Origin: CAYVTV01 sp964454295
Lineage (GTDB): Bacteria > Bacteroidota > Bacteroidia > Bacteroidales > GCA-2748055
Direction of reading: 5' to 3'
Assembly (NCBI GenBank): GCA_964454295.1
Contig: CAYVTV010000001.1
Coordinates: 1 to 64,000 of the forward strand
DNA length: 64,000 nucleotides
Of this stretch, positions 34,142 to 41,580 are shown in pieces. Each line of letters begins with the position of its first letter. The first letter of the stretch is position 1. The notes below the pieces were generated by a model, which saw only the letters and a list, made by a program, of their open reading frames with translations, made no database searches and had not been told where the DNA came from. The position numbers were made by a program, and so were the translations under genes.

Positions 34142-35257
34142 ATGATATCAAAAAATGAAAAAATCTACCTCGCCGGCCATACCGGCCTCGTTGGCTCCGC
34201 CCTCATGCGCAAGCTTACCGACAAGGGGTATGCCGGTATCGTCAGCAGCACTATTGACGAGCTCGACCTCAAAGATAATGTCAGGGTCGATGAGTTCTTC
34301 AGGAAAGAGAAGCCGGCATATGTCTTTCTTGCCGCTGCCAAAGTGGGAGGTATTGTCGCCAACAACACCTACAGGGCCGACTTTATCTATGAGAACATTC
34401 AGATACAGAACAATGTGATCATCAACGCATGGAAGCATGGGGTGAAGAAGCTCATCTTCCTGGGCAGCTCCTGTATATACCCTAAGAATGCACCCCAGCC
34501 GCTGAAAGAGGAATACCTCCTTACCTCTGAACTGGAATATACGAACGAGCCGTATGCCATAGCCAAGATCGCCGGCATAAAGATGTGCGAAGCTTTCAAC
34601 CTGCAGTATGGTACCAACTTCCTCTGCGTGATGCCTACCAACCTTTTCGGCCCCAACGATAATTTCGACCTGGAAAGATCGCATGTCATGCCCGCCATCA
34701 TACGCAAGCTCCACCTGGGGAAATGCCTTATGAATAACGATGTGCCCGCACTGCGAAGAGACTTCAGCAGGTACCCGGTGGAAGGTATCGACGGCAGCGC
34801 AGAGGAAGAGGAGATAATGAAAAAACTGTCAAAATACGGGATTTCCCGCGACAATAACGGAGTGGTTGTACAATTCTGGGGAACGGGAACACCCCGCCGC
34901 GAGTTCCTTCATTCTGACGATGTGGCCGATGCCATTGTGTTTATCTTTGAAAACCTGGATTTTAACGACCTTATAGAAGATCCTTCCATGCTGAAGGCAG
35001 AGGTGAAAAATATACGCAATACCCATATCAATATCGGAAGGGGAGAGGATATAGCCATAAAAGACCTGGCAACCCTCATTGCAGAGATCACCGGGTTCAA
35101 AGGCAGAGTTGAATGGGATACTTCCCGTCCCGACGGAACCATGCAGAAGCTTATGGATGTTTCAAAATTAACCCGGCTGGGATGGAAACCCAAACTGAGC
35201 CTGAAAGAAGGAATAGAGAAGGTTTATGAATTCTATTCTCCTTCGTGTCCTTCGTGA
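34142..35257 (+). CDS. fcl: GDP-L-fucose synthase
   Basis: A protein of 371 residues. It has IYLAGHTGLVGSALMRKL (about 8-25), FLAAAKVGGIVANN (about 62-75), GSSCIYPKNAPQPLKEEYLL (about 110-129) and YAIAKIAGIKMCEAFN (Tyr-Lys pair, about 139-154). The length exceeds the 310-320 of enteric enzymes because of an insertion near 200-240 (PVEGIDGSAEEEEIMKK), which I recall from other Bacteroidota. It epimerises and reduces GDP-4-keto-6-deoxymannose to GDP-L-fucose. The C-terminal SPSCPS and the stop are coded by palindrome R8. Confidence 0.94.
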   Translation: MISKNEKIYLAGHTGLVGSALMRKLTDKGYAGIVSSTIDELDLKDNVRVDEFFRKEKPAYVFLAAAKVGGIVANNTYRADFIYENIQIQNNVIINAWKHGVKKLIFLGSSCIYPKNAPQPLKEEYLLTSELEYTNEPYAIAKIAGIKMCEAFNLQYGTNFLCVMPTNLFGPNDNFDLERSHVMPAIIRKLHLGKCLMNNDVPALRRDFSRYPVEGIDGSAEEEEIMKKLSKYGISRDNNGVVVQFWGTGTPRREFLHSDDVADAIVFIFENLDFNDLIEDPSMLKAEVKNIRNTHINIGRGEDIAIKDLATLIAEITGFKGRVEWDTSRPDGTMQKLMDVSKLTRLGWKPKLSLKEGIEKVYEFYSPSCPS

Positions 35258-35341
35258 AACCCTTAGTGTCCTTTGTGGTTAAATACGTATTGAGGTTAAC
35301 CACAAAGGACACGAAGTACAACACAAAGGTACACAAAGGTT
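35240..35341. repeat. CACGAAGGA-family palindrome R8
   Basis: The left arm CCTTCGTGTCCTTCGTGA encodes the last residues and stop of fcl. The loop is AAATACGTATTGAGGTT and the right arm begins AACCACAAAGGACACGAAG. Confidence 0.92.
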
Positions 35342-35370
35342 AATACGTAACCACTTAAACTACTTCCCCC

Positions 35371-36450
35371 ATGTCCACCTCCTCCCTCCTTCGCGACCTC
35401 ATCCCCGGCCTGCTCCCCCTCCTGGCCTTCATCATCGCCGATGAGATATGGAGTACGGCAACAGCCTTGTATATAGCTATTGTATTGGGCTTTGCGGAGC
35501 TTATCATCGTCTTTATCCGCTCCGGCAGGTTCGAAAAATTCATCCTCATGGATATCGGCATACTCACTGTCCTGGCGCTGGTGTCGGTATTTATGGACAA
35601 TGACGTTTTCTTTAAACTCAAACCGGTGGTAATTGAAGGGATACTGCTTGTAATGCTTGGCTTTTCCGGTTATGGGAAAAAGAATTATATCATGGAAATG
35701 TCGGGACGCTATTTTAAAAACATAAAACTTTATCCTTCTGCAGCGGTAAAACTCACAAGAAGCCTCCGTGTGTTATTCTGGCTGATACTCGCCCACACCC
35801 TGCTCGTCCTGGCAAGCGTATTTTTTATGTCTACACGGGCATGGGGATTTATCAGCGGCGTAATGTTTTACCTGCTTATACTGGTATACTTCGCTTACGA
35901 GATGCTGAGCAAACGCTGGCAAAACCGGAAATACACGGGAAAAGAGGTAGTACCACTTGTGGATGAGAACGGAGCCGTCATTGGAAAAGCTCTGCGCACT
36001 GAACTGCATTACAATCCGGAAAAGAAACTTCTGCACCCTGTTGTGCACCTGCACGTTTTTAACACGAAAGGGGAAATTTACCTGCAGAAACGGCCGGATA
36101 ACAAGTTGATACAACCCGGTAAATGGGACACTGCCGTGGGGGGCCATATTTCATGGGGAGAAACACTCGAAGAAAGCCTGAGACGGGAGACAGCCGAAGA
36201 AATAGGACTGAAGGAATTTAAACCCGTGTTTGTGAGGAAGTATATCTGGGAAACAGACGCTGAAAAGGAACTGGTGTATATGTTCGTTACGGTGACAGAT
36301 GTTCAGCCGGTATTTAACCCTGAAGAAGTAGCTGAAGGTAAATTCTGGTCGGTCGGAACCATCGAACATAACCTGAACAAGGGCATATTCTCTTCCAACC
36401 TGGAGAAGGAAATAGGAGTATTAAAAAAATCCGGGTTTTTAAATAAATAG
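35371..36450 (+). CDS. Membrane domain-NUDIX hydrolase fusion
   Basis: A protein of 359 residues in two parts. Residues 1-185 contain five or six transmembrane segments with a layout like the intracellular septation protein A/YciB fold (LIPGLLPLLAFIIADEIW, LTVLALVSVFMDNDVFFKLKP, FWLILAHTLLVLASVFF). Residues 200-355 form a NUDIX domain with the box GGHISWGETLEESLRRETAEEIGL (about 254-277), complete for metal binding and most like isopentenyl-diphosphate-isomerase-type or Nudt-type members. It may hydrolyse a nucleotide derivative or diphosphate at the inner face of the membrane. The join of these two domains is unusual to me. Confidence 0.82.
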   Translation: MSTSSLLRDLIPGLLPLLAFIIADEIWSTATALYIAIVLGFAELIIVFIRSGRFEKFILMDIGILTVLALVSVFMDNDVFFKLKPVVIEGILLVMLGFSGYGKKNYIMEMSGRYFKNIKLYPSAAVKLTRSLRVLFWLILAHTLLVLASVFFMSTRAWGFISGVMFYLLILVYFAYEMLSKRWQNRKYTGKEVVPLVDENGAVIGKALRTELHYNPEKKLLHPVVHLHVFNTKGEIYLQKRPDNKLIQPGKWDTAVGGHISWGETLEESLRRETAEEIGLKEFKPVFVRKYIWETDAEKELVYMFVTVTDVQPVFNPEEVAEGKFWSVGTIEHNLNKGIFSSNLEKEIGVLKKSGFLNK

Positions 36451-36462
36451 TAATATATCAAT

Positions 36463-36572
36463 CCTTTGTGTACCTTTGTGAATCCCTTCGTGTCCTTCGT
36501 GGTTATTCTCATTACGTATTTAACCACGAAGGACACGAAGGGATTCACAAAGGTACACAAAGACACAAAGGT
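36463..36572. repeat. CACGAAGGA-family palindrome R9 (reversed loop)
   Basis: Arms CCTTTGTGTACCTTTGTG... and ...CACAAAGGTACACAAAG around the loop ATTCTCATTACGTATTTAACC. The right arm ends at the base before the rnr ATG, so it is the whole visible 5' leader of rnr. Confidence 0.9.
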
Positions 36573-38756
36573 ATGGCCAGAAAAGGAAAAAACAGAAAAC
36601 AGAATTTATTCAACAAGGATACACTCACCGGTAAGGTGGTTGGCATCTTTTCGAACAATCCTGCCAAAACATATAATTACAAGCAGCTTTCAAAATTCCT
36701 GGGGATAAAAGACCAGAATATTCGCCAGCTGGTAATCCAGGTACTCGATGAACTAAAGGCCAGTGAACAGCTGGAGGAGATTGAAACCGGCAGGTATAAG
36801 TTCAAGCCACGGGCAGGATATATTACGGGTAAGATTGACATGACCCAGCATGGGTATGCCTTTGTGGTAACGGAAGAGATTGAGGATGATGTGTTCATTG
36901 CGCGTAACCTGCTGCATTCAGCACTGGATGGCGACCTGGTGAAGGTGTATGTTTACCCCCGTCGCAGCAGGGAAACAAGGTACGAGGGAGAGGTTATACA
37001 GGTCATTGAAAGAGCGCGGGATACTTTTGTGGGCACGGTGGAGATATCGAAACATTTTGCGTTTCTTGTTTCCGACAATAAGAAGATGCCCTACGATCTG
37101 TTTATTTCGCTCGACAGGCTGAAAGGCGCGAAGAACGGGCAGAAAGCCATAGCCAGGGTCATTGAATGGCCGGCGGGAATGAAAAATCCGGTGGCAGAAA
37201 TTGTCGAAGTCCTCGGTAATCCCGGTGAGAATGATGTGGAGATGCACGCTATCCTCGCGGAGTTTGACCTGCCTTTCCGGTTTAAACCTGAATTAAATTC
37301 AGAGGCAGAAAAGATCAGTGAACGGATAACTGACAAGGACATTGCAGAGAGGAGAGATTTCAGGAATATTCCTGCATTTACCATTGACCCTGAAGATGCG
37401 AAGGACTTTGATGATGCATTGTCGCTGAGGAAACTCGATAACGGCCATTTCGAAGTGGGTGTGCATATCGCCGACGTTTCCCACTATGTGAGGCCAAAGA
37501 CCGTTATCGATGATGAAGCTTATGAGCGGGCGACTTCGGTATACCTGGTGGACAGGACCATTTCCATGCTGCCGGAAAAGATATCCAATAACATATGTTC
37601 CCTGCGTCCGGATGAGGATAAACTGTGTTTCTCGGCTGTCTTCGAGTTGAACGTGAATGCTGAGGTCATCAGGGAATGGTTCGGCAGGACGGTCATTCGT
37701 TCCCGCAAACGCTTTAATTACGAGGAGGCCCAGGATATCATCATGGGAAAAGACGGTCCGGTGAAGGAAGAGGTACTCGAACTGCACAGGCTGGCACAGA
37801 TAATGAAAAAGCGGAGGTCCGACCAGGGATCCATTGGTTTCGACAAGGTGGAGGTTAAATTCCATCTCGATGAGAAAGGATTTCCCACGGGAGTATTCTT
37901 CAGCGAACAGAAGGAATCAAACCAGCTGATAGAGGAATTTATGCTCCTGGCCAACAAACGCGTTGCCGAATTTGTCCATAATGGCTGTGTGTATATACAG
38001 GATAAAAAGAATAAAAATGTAACGGGGAAGACAACAGAGAAGGGAAAGACCTTTGTGTACCGTATACACGACAACCCCGATCCGCAGAAGCTGGAATCAT
38101 TCTCTAAGTTTGTGAAGAAGTTCGGGTATAATCTGGAACTGGGTCCGGGGAGAAAGTCCGCCCTGTCGTTCAATAAACTCCTCGAAGATGTGGAAGGCAA
38201 AAAAGAGCAGAACCTTATCGAAACCCTGGCGCTGAGATCAATGGCCAAGGCAAGATATTCAACTGGCAATATAGGGCATTACGGACTTGCCTTTCCGTTC
38301 TATACCCATTTTACCTCACCGATACGGAGATATCCCGACCTTATGGTGCACCGGCTCCTGCATCATTATATGAACGGCGGGGAACAAAAGAGTAAGATCA
38401 GATACGAGAAGAGATGCGATCATGCCTCAGAAATGGAAAGAAGAGCCATGGATGCGGAAAGGGCTTCGATCAAATATAAACAGGTCGAGTTTATGAGGGA
38501 TAAAGTGGGACAGGCCTTCAGGGGCATCATCTCAGGCCTTACCAACTGGGGAATATATGTGGAGATCATCGAAAATAAGTGCGAGGGAATGGTGAGCCTG
38601 CAAAGCCTGACAGATGATTTTTATGAGTTCGATGAGGAAAATTATACCCTAAAGGGGAGGTATAGCAAAAAATCCTTCCAGCTGGGTGATGAAATAGAAA
38701 TTGAAGTGAAGAATGTGAATATGGCAAAACGTCAGCTTGATTTCGGGTTTGTGTAA
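36573..38756 (+). CDS. rnr: Ribonuclease R (RNB family 3'-5' exoribonuclease)
   Basis: About 727 residues from ATG 36573 (MARKGKNRKQ). The frame also runs upstream through palindrome R9, but that 35-residue extension is only translated repeat. Cold-shock-like domains (about 65-215) precede the RNB catalytic domain, where IDPEDAKDFDDALSLRK (about 268-284) carries the four Mg-binding Asp. The FTSPIRRYPDLMVHRLLHHY block (about 571-590) and a C-terminal S1 domain (GIISGLTNWGIYVEI) complete it. It degrades structured RNA, perhaps also the stable hairpins its leader and neighbours would form. Confidence 0.95.
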   Translation: MARKGKNRKQNLFNKDTLTGKVVGIFSNNPAKTYNYKQLSKFLGIKDQNIRQLVIQVLDELKASEQLEEIETGRYKFKPRAGYITGKIDMTQHGYAFVVTEEIEDDVFIARNLLHSALDGDLVKVYVYPRRSRETRYEGEVIQVIERARDTFVGTVEISKHFAFLVSDNKKMPYDLFISLDRLKGAKNGQKAIARVIEWPAGMKNPVAEIVEVLGNPGENDVEMHAILAEFDLPFRFKPELNSEAEKISERITDKDIAERRDFRNIPAFTIDPEDAKDFDDALSLRKLDNGHFEVGVHIADVSHYVRPKTVIDDEAYERATSVYLVDRTISMLPEKISNNICSLRPDEDKLCFSAVFELNVNAEVIREWFGRTVIRSRKRFNYEEAQDIIMGKDGPVKEEVLELHRLAQIMKKRRSDQGSIGFDKVEVKFHLDEKGFPTGVFFSEQKESNQLIEEFMLLANKRVAEFVHNGCVYIQDKKNKNVTGKTTEKGKTFVYRIHDNPDPQKLESFSKFVKKFGYNLELGPGRKSALSFNKLLEDVEGKKEQNLIETLALRSMAKARYSTGNIGHYGLAFPFYTHFTSPIRRYPDLMVHRLLHHYMNGGEQKSKIRYEKRCDHASEMERRAMDAERASIKYKQVEFMRDKVGQAFRGIISGLTNWGIYVEIIENKCEGMVSLQSLTDDFYEFDEENYTLKGRYSKKSFQLGDEIEIEVKNVNMAKRQLDFGFV

Positions 38757-38767
38757 ATATTCTAGGG

Positions 38768-38889
38768 AACCACAAAGGAACACAAAGGATATCACGAAGG
38801 ACACAAAGGGCAATCATTCAGCAATATGGACTTCGTGTCCTTCGTGAAAAACCTTCGTGTCCTTCGTGGTTAAATACGTAATGCTGTTA
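38768..38889. repeat. CACGAAGGA-family repeat R10 (larger centre)
   Basis: AACCACAAAGGAACACAAAGG and CACGAAGGACACAAAGG come first, followed after CAATCATTCAGCAATATGG by CTTCGTGTCCTTCGTG and CCTTCGTGGTTAAATACGTAATG. The arms are in reverse order relative to the usual copies, as if two half elements were joined back to back. Confidence 0.85.
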
Positions 38890-38914
38890 AAGAAACTTTA
38901 ATCCTCAAAACAAA

Positions 38915-39298
38915 ATGCACAAAACATTCATCTTTATATCACTGATACTCACACTTACCAGTTGTTCGGAAGAATTTTCACGATTCAGCCACCGGCGTAC
39001 TATCCCTAAGAACAAATTCGTATCTATCCTTGCAGAGATACATATTATGGAAGCTATTACCGGCAAGTCGGAATACTACAGGAAATATTCCTCAAAAGAC
39101 ACCCTCGATATTTACGGGCCTATAATACAGAAGTATGGTTATAGCAGGGAACAATTCGACTCCACCGTAGCTTCTTATGTGAGGAAGCCGGAGATATATG
39201 AGAAAATATATAATGAAGTGCTGATGAAACTCAACTATATGCTGGACACGCTCCGAAAAAATGATCCTATGTTTGAAAGGTTGTCGCCATACGAATAA
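38915..39298 (+). CDS. DUF4296 lipoprotein
   Basis: A protein of 127 residues with a lipoprotein signal (FISLILTLTSC, Cys at about residue 17). The DUF4296 core is visible: IPKNKFVSILAEIHIMEAITG (about 30-50), then YGPIIQKYGYSREQFDSTVASYVRKPEIYEKIYNEVL. The family is confined largely to Bacteroidota; its function is not known. It should be anchored in the outer or inner membrane facing the periplasm. The next gene begins 4 nt downstream. Confidence 0.88.
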   Translation: MHKTFIFISLILTLTSCSEEFSRFSHRRTIPKNKFVSILAEIHIMEAITGKSEYYRKYSSKDTLDIYGPIIQKYGYSREQFDSTVASYVRKPEIYEKIYNEVLMKLNYMLDTLRKNDPMFERLSPYE

Positions 39299-39302
39299 TA
39301 TC

Positions 39303-39836
39303 ATGGAAACCAGGAGAATATCGGCTCATTATATAATTCCGGGACACACCGCATCCCTGAAGTATGGCATTGTGGAATTCAGCAGTGACGGCACCATACT
39401 ACAGTTGACAGATACAGGGGGAGAATTCAGGGAGACAGCAGGGCTTGAATTTTACAGCGGCATAATCACACCGGGGTTTATTATATCCCCGTTTTTAAAA
39501 GACCTGGCGGAAATGAGCAATGAGACACCTGAATTCCCCTATTTAGATGAATTTTTAAGCTGGGTGGGAAGTATAATGAAGGTGAGGATTGCAGATGACC
39601 CTGCTGAATCCTTAAAGATACTGAAATATATGTTGATAATCCAGGAACGGAATCCTTCTATGAGTCTTTCTGAACTCATCTCCAGGCTTACCTGGCTGGC
39701 TGCCTGTAGTTTGGGTATACAAAATGAACTTGGTTCACTGCAACCCGGACGTAAACCGGGAATAAACCTCCTGACGCATTTGGATATGCATAATATGAAG
39801 CTAACGGAGGAAACGAAAATAATGGTTATAATGTAG
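39303..39836 (+). pseudogene. Amidohydrolase-like gene with the catalytic barrel deleted in frame
   Basis: ATG 39303 gives a 177-residue product. The first 60 residues (RRISAHYIIPGH, GIVEFSSDGTILQLTDTGGEF, GLEFYSGIITPGFI) match the N-terminal beta region of a Bacteroidota cytosine-deaminase/chlorohydrolase-type amidohydrolase. The last 80 (SLKILKYMLIIQERNPSMSLSELISRLTWLAA, LGSLQPGRKPGINLL) match its end. The metal-binding HxH that should follow GFI and the rest of the TIM barrel are absent; intact relatives have about 380 residues. The frame stayed open, so a non-catalytic protein may still be made. The TAG stop is the first three bases of a hairpin repeat. Confidence 0.65.
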
Positions 39837-39878
39837 AGACGTGCCTCGTGTAGAGACGTGCCATGAGGCACGTCTCTA
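39834..39878. repeat. TAGAGACGTGCC hairpin repeat
   Basis: TAGAGACGTGCC at 39834-39845 and again at 39851-39862 is followed by ATGA and the exact reverse complement GGCACGTCTCTA (39867-39878). The result is a perfect 12-bp stem with a 4-base loop. It belongs to a hairpin type scattered in many bacterial genomes. It ends the amidohydrolase-like frame and could work as a terminator, though no T-run follows. Confidence 0.85.
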
Positions 39879-39937
39879 CTAAGGCATAATTAATTATATT
39901 CAGACAAATCAGATTTATCCTGTATAACCAGTAACCT

Positions 39938-40008
39938 ACTTTACAAACTTTCAATTTTCAACTTTCAAACTTTACAAACTTTACAAACTTTACAAACTTT
40001 CAACTTTA
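39938..40008. repeat. Tandem words ACTTTACAA / ACTTTCAA before the histidine kinase
   Basis: Imperfect 9-bp units ACTTTACAA and 8-9-bp ACTTTCAA variants fill the 70 bases before the kinase start. They are the reverse complements of the GAAAGTTGAAAGTT words at 23325 and 25621. The array occupies the position of the promoter and leader. Confidence 0.8.
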
Positions 40009-40019
40009 TATACTGATCC

Positions 40020-41060
40020 ATGAAATCCTCATCACCCAAAGAACTTGCTGCATTCATCGCTCTGCTAATAACTTCCATATTTGCAGGGACTTTATTTATA
40101 TCCGGACTGGTTAATCCCGGAAAATTATGGCTGGCAATAGTCATAGCAGCATCTGCATTTTTTATAATAACTTATGTTATTGTGTATTACACCCTTACCA
40201 GTTTTATCTTTGAAAAGATACAGCCTATTTATAAAACCATTCATGAGTATGCCATATCGCAAAAGGAATTAAAGAAGCAGATGGATAAGGATATCATATC
40301 GCATGTCAATAAGGAGGTGGAAGACTGGGCAGATAAAAAAACCAGAGAAATAAAAAAGTTAAAACAGCTTGAGAAATACCGGAAGGATTTTATGGGGAAT
40401 GTGATGCATGAGTTAAAGACTCCTGTGTTTAATATTCAGGGATATATTCTGACATTGCTGGACGGTGGTCTTGAGGATCCTTCCATCAACAGGCTGTACC
40501 TTGAGAGGACGGAGAAAAGCATCAATCGTATGATATCCATTGTAGAGGACCTGGAGTCGATATCGAGGCTGGAGTCAGGAGAGTTGAAACTGGTTATGGA
40601 AGAGTTTGATATAGTGAAACTTGTGGATGAGGTGTTCGAGATGCTTGAGATCAGGGCAAAACAGAAGGACATAAAACTTCATTTTGCAGCAAACTACAAT
40701 AAACCGATCAGGGTTATCGCCGACAGGAGAAGGATTCAGGAAGTGATGAATAACCTGCTGATCAATTCAATCAGTTATGGTAAGAAACAGGGAAAGACTA
40801 CAGTATCCTTTATGGATATGGGAGAAATAATTCTGGTGGATGTAAGCGATAACGGCATTGGCATTCCGGAGAAAGATATGCCAAGGATCTTTGAGAGGTT
40901 TTACCGTACCGACAGATCCCGGTCGCGTGACCAGGGAGGTACAGGATTGGGATTGTCCATTGTGAAGCATATCATCGAAGCCCATAATCAAACCATCAAT
41001 GTAAGAAGTGTGCCGGATAAGGGAAGCTCGTTCGCGTTTACTATGAAAAAGCATAAATGA
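40020..41060 (+). CDS. Sensor histidine kinase (PhoR/WalK-like)
   Basis: A protein of 346 residues with two N-terminal transmembrane helices (LAAFIALLITSIFAGTLFI and LWLAIVIAASAFFIITYVIVYY) and almost no periplasmic loop. A coiled linker follows, then HisKA with MHELKTPVFNIQGYI (His at about 130), and a HATPase domain with NNLLINSISYGK, DNGIGIPEKD and GTGLGLSIVKHI. All kinase boxes are intact. No response regulator gene is adjacent. The small sensor region suggests that it senses the membrane or a partner. Confidence 0.93.
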   Translation: MKSSSPKELAAFIALLITSIFAGTLFISGLVNPGKLWLAIVIAASAFFIITYVIVYYTLTSFIFEKIQPIYKTIHEYAISQKELKKQMDKDIISHVNKEVEDWADKKTREIKKLKQLEKYRKDFMGNVMHELKTPVFNIQGYILTLLDGGLEDPSINRLYLERTEKSINRMISIVEDLESISRLESGELKLVMEEFDIVKLVDEVFEMLEIRAKQKDIKLHFAANYNKPIRVIADRRRIQEVMNNLLINSISYGKKQGKTTVSFMDMGEIILVDVSDNGIGIPEKDMPRIFERFYRTDRSRSRDQGGTGLGLSIVKHIIEAHNQTINVRSVPDKGSSFAFTMKKHK

Positions 41061-41075
41061 ATTTTCGGGGGGGGG

Positions 41076-41168
41076 TAACCACGAAGGACACAAAGGTTAA
41101 CCACGAAGGACACGAAGTTTAAATACAGAAGGACACGAAGGTTAACACAAAGGAATACGAAGGGTTAC
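41076..41168. repeat. CACGAAGGA-family direct array R11
   Basis: Four to five same-direction copies of AACCACGAAGGACACAAAGG-like words, with no reverse arm. It shows the family as a plain tandem array of 9-bp words after the kinase gene. Confidence 0.85.
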
Positions 41169-41404
41169 AAATTTTTTATTAATACTATATTTTTTTTCTC
41201 AATCAACTGTATCTTTTCCGTCTCAATGAACAGGTCGATATAAAGAGCTAATTTCTGTTCGGCGGATTTTCATTTCGTCATTTTTCCAGGAGTTGCCACC
41301 CCTGGCTATTAAATTGATGCCCCGGGGCAGGGCGAGACGTGTTGAAACGTGTATCTACAACGTCGTTCTTCCCCTCTGTGTCCCTCTGTGTCCCTTTGCC
41401 CCGC

Positions 41405-41548
41405 GATCCCGCGATCCCTCGATCCCCTGATCCCCTGATCCCCTGATCCCCTGATCCCTCGATCCCCTGATCCCCTGATCCCCTGATCCCTCGATCCCCT
41501 GATCCCCTGATCCCTCGATCCCCTGATCCCTCGATCCCGTGATCCCTT
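41405..41548. repeat. Octamer tandem array, GATCCCNN x 18
   Basis: Eighteen consecutive 8-bp units of the form GATCCC plus two variable bases (CT, TC, GC, GT, TT). CT and TC variants alternate in blocks, as expected if larger groups were duplicated. The same unit occurs in a small cluster at about 24420-24454. It lies downstream of cysS. Confidence 0.95.
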
Positions 41549-41552
41549 CCCC

Positions 41553-41580
41553 CGTCACTCGTCACTCGTCACTCGTCACT
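41553..41580. repeat. 7-bp tandem repeat CGTCACT x 4
   Basis: Four perfect units adjoin the octamer array. The last one contains the stop codon of cysS on the minus strand (TCA at 41576-41578), so slippage here could alter the end of that gene. Confidence 0.9.

Larger units (their letters stand above)
41061..41575. other. 515-base gap with G-tract, repeat arrays and IS-end-like debris
   Basis: No gene is supported. In order it holds nine G in a row (41067-41075), direct CACGAAGGA words (41076-41168), an AT-rich stretch, a 39-bp segment shared with 26481-26519 (41252-41290), a CCTCTGTGTCC word pair, and the 18-unit GATCCCNN array (41405-41548). Reading frames across the array translate into Gly-Ser-Gly-Asp-Gln-Gly-Ile repeats and are not credible proteins. 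Confidence 0.7.

Noticed and set aside
36468..36572. Longer N-terminus of rnr (35 extra residues)
   Set aside because: The extension is palindrome R9 in translation (NHEGHEGIHKG), while MARKGKNRKQ is a normal RNase R start.
41278..41565. Two minus-strand ORFs of 67-95 codons with Gly-Ser-Gly-Asp-Gln-Gly-Ile repeats
   Set aside because: They are only translations of the GATCCCNN tandem array; frames stay open because the unit lacks stops.
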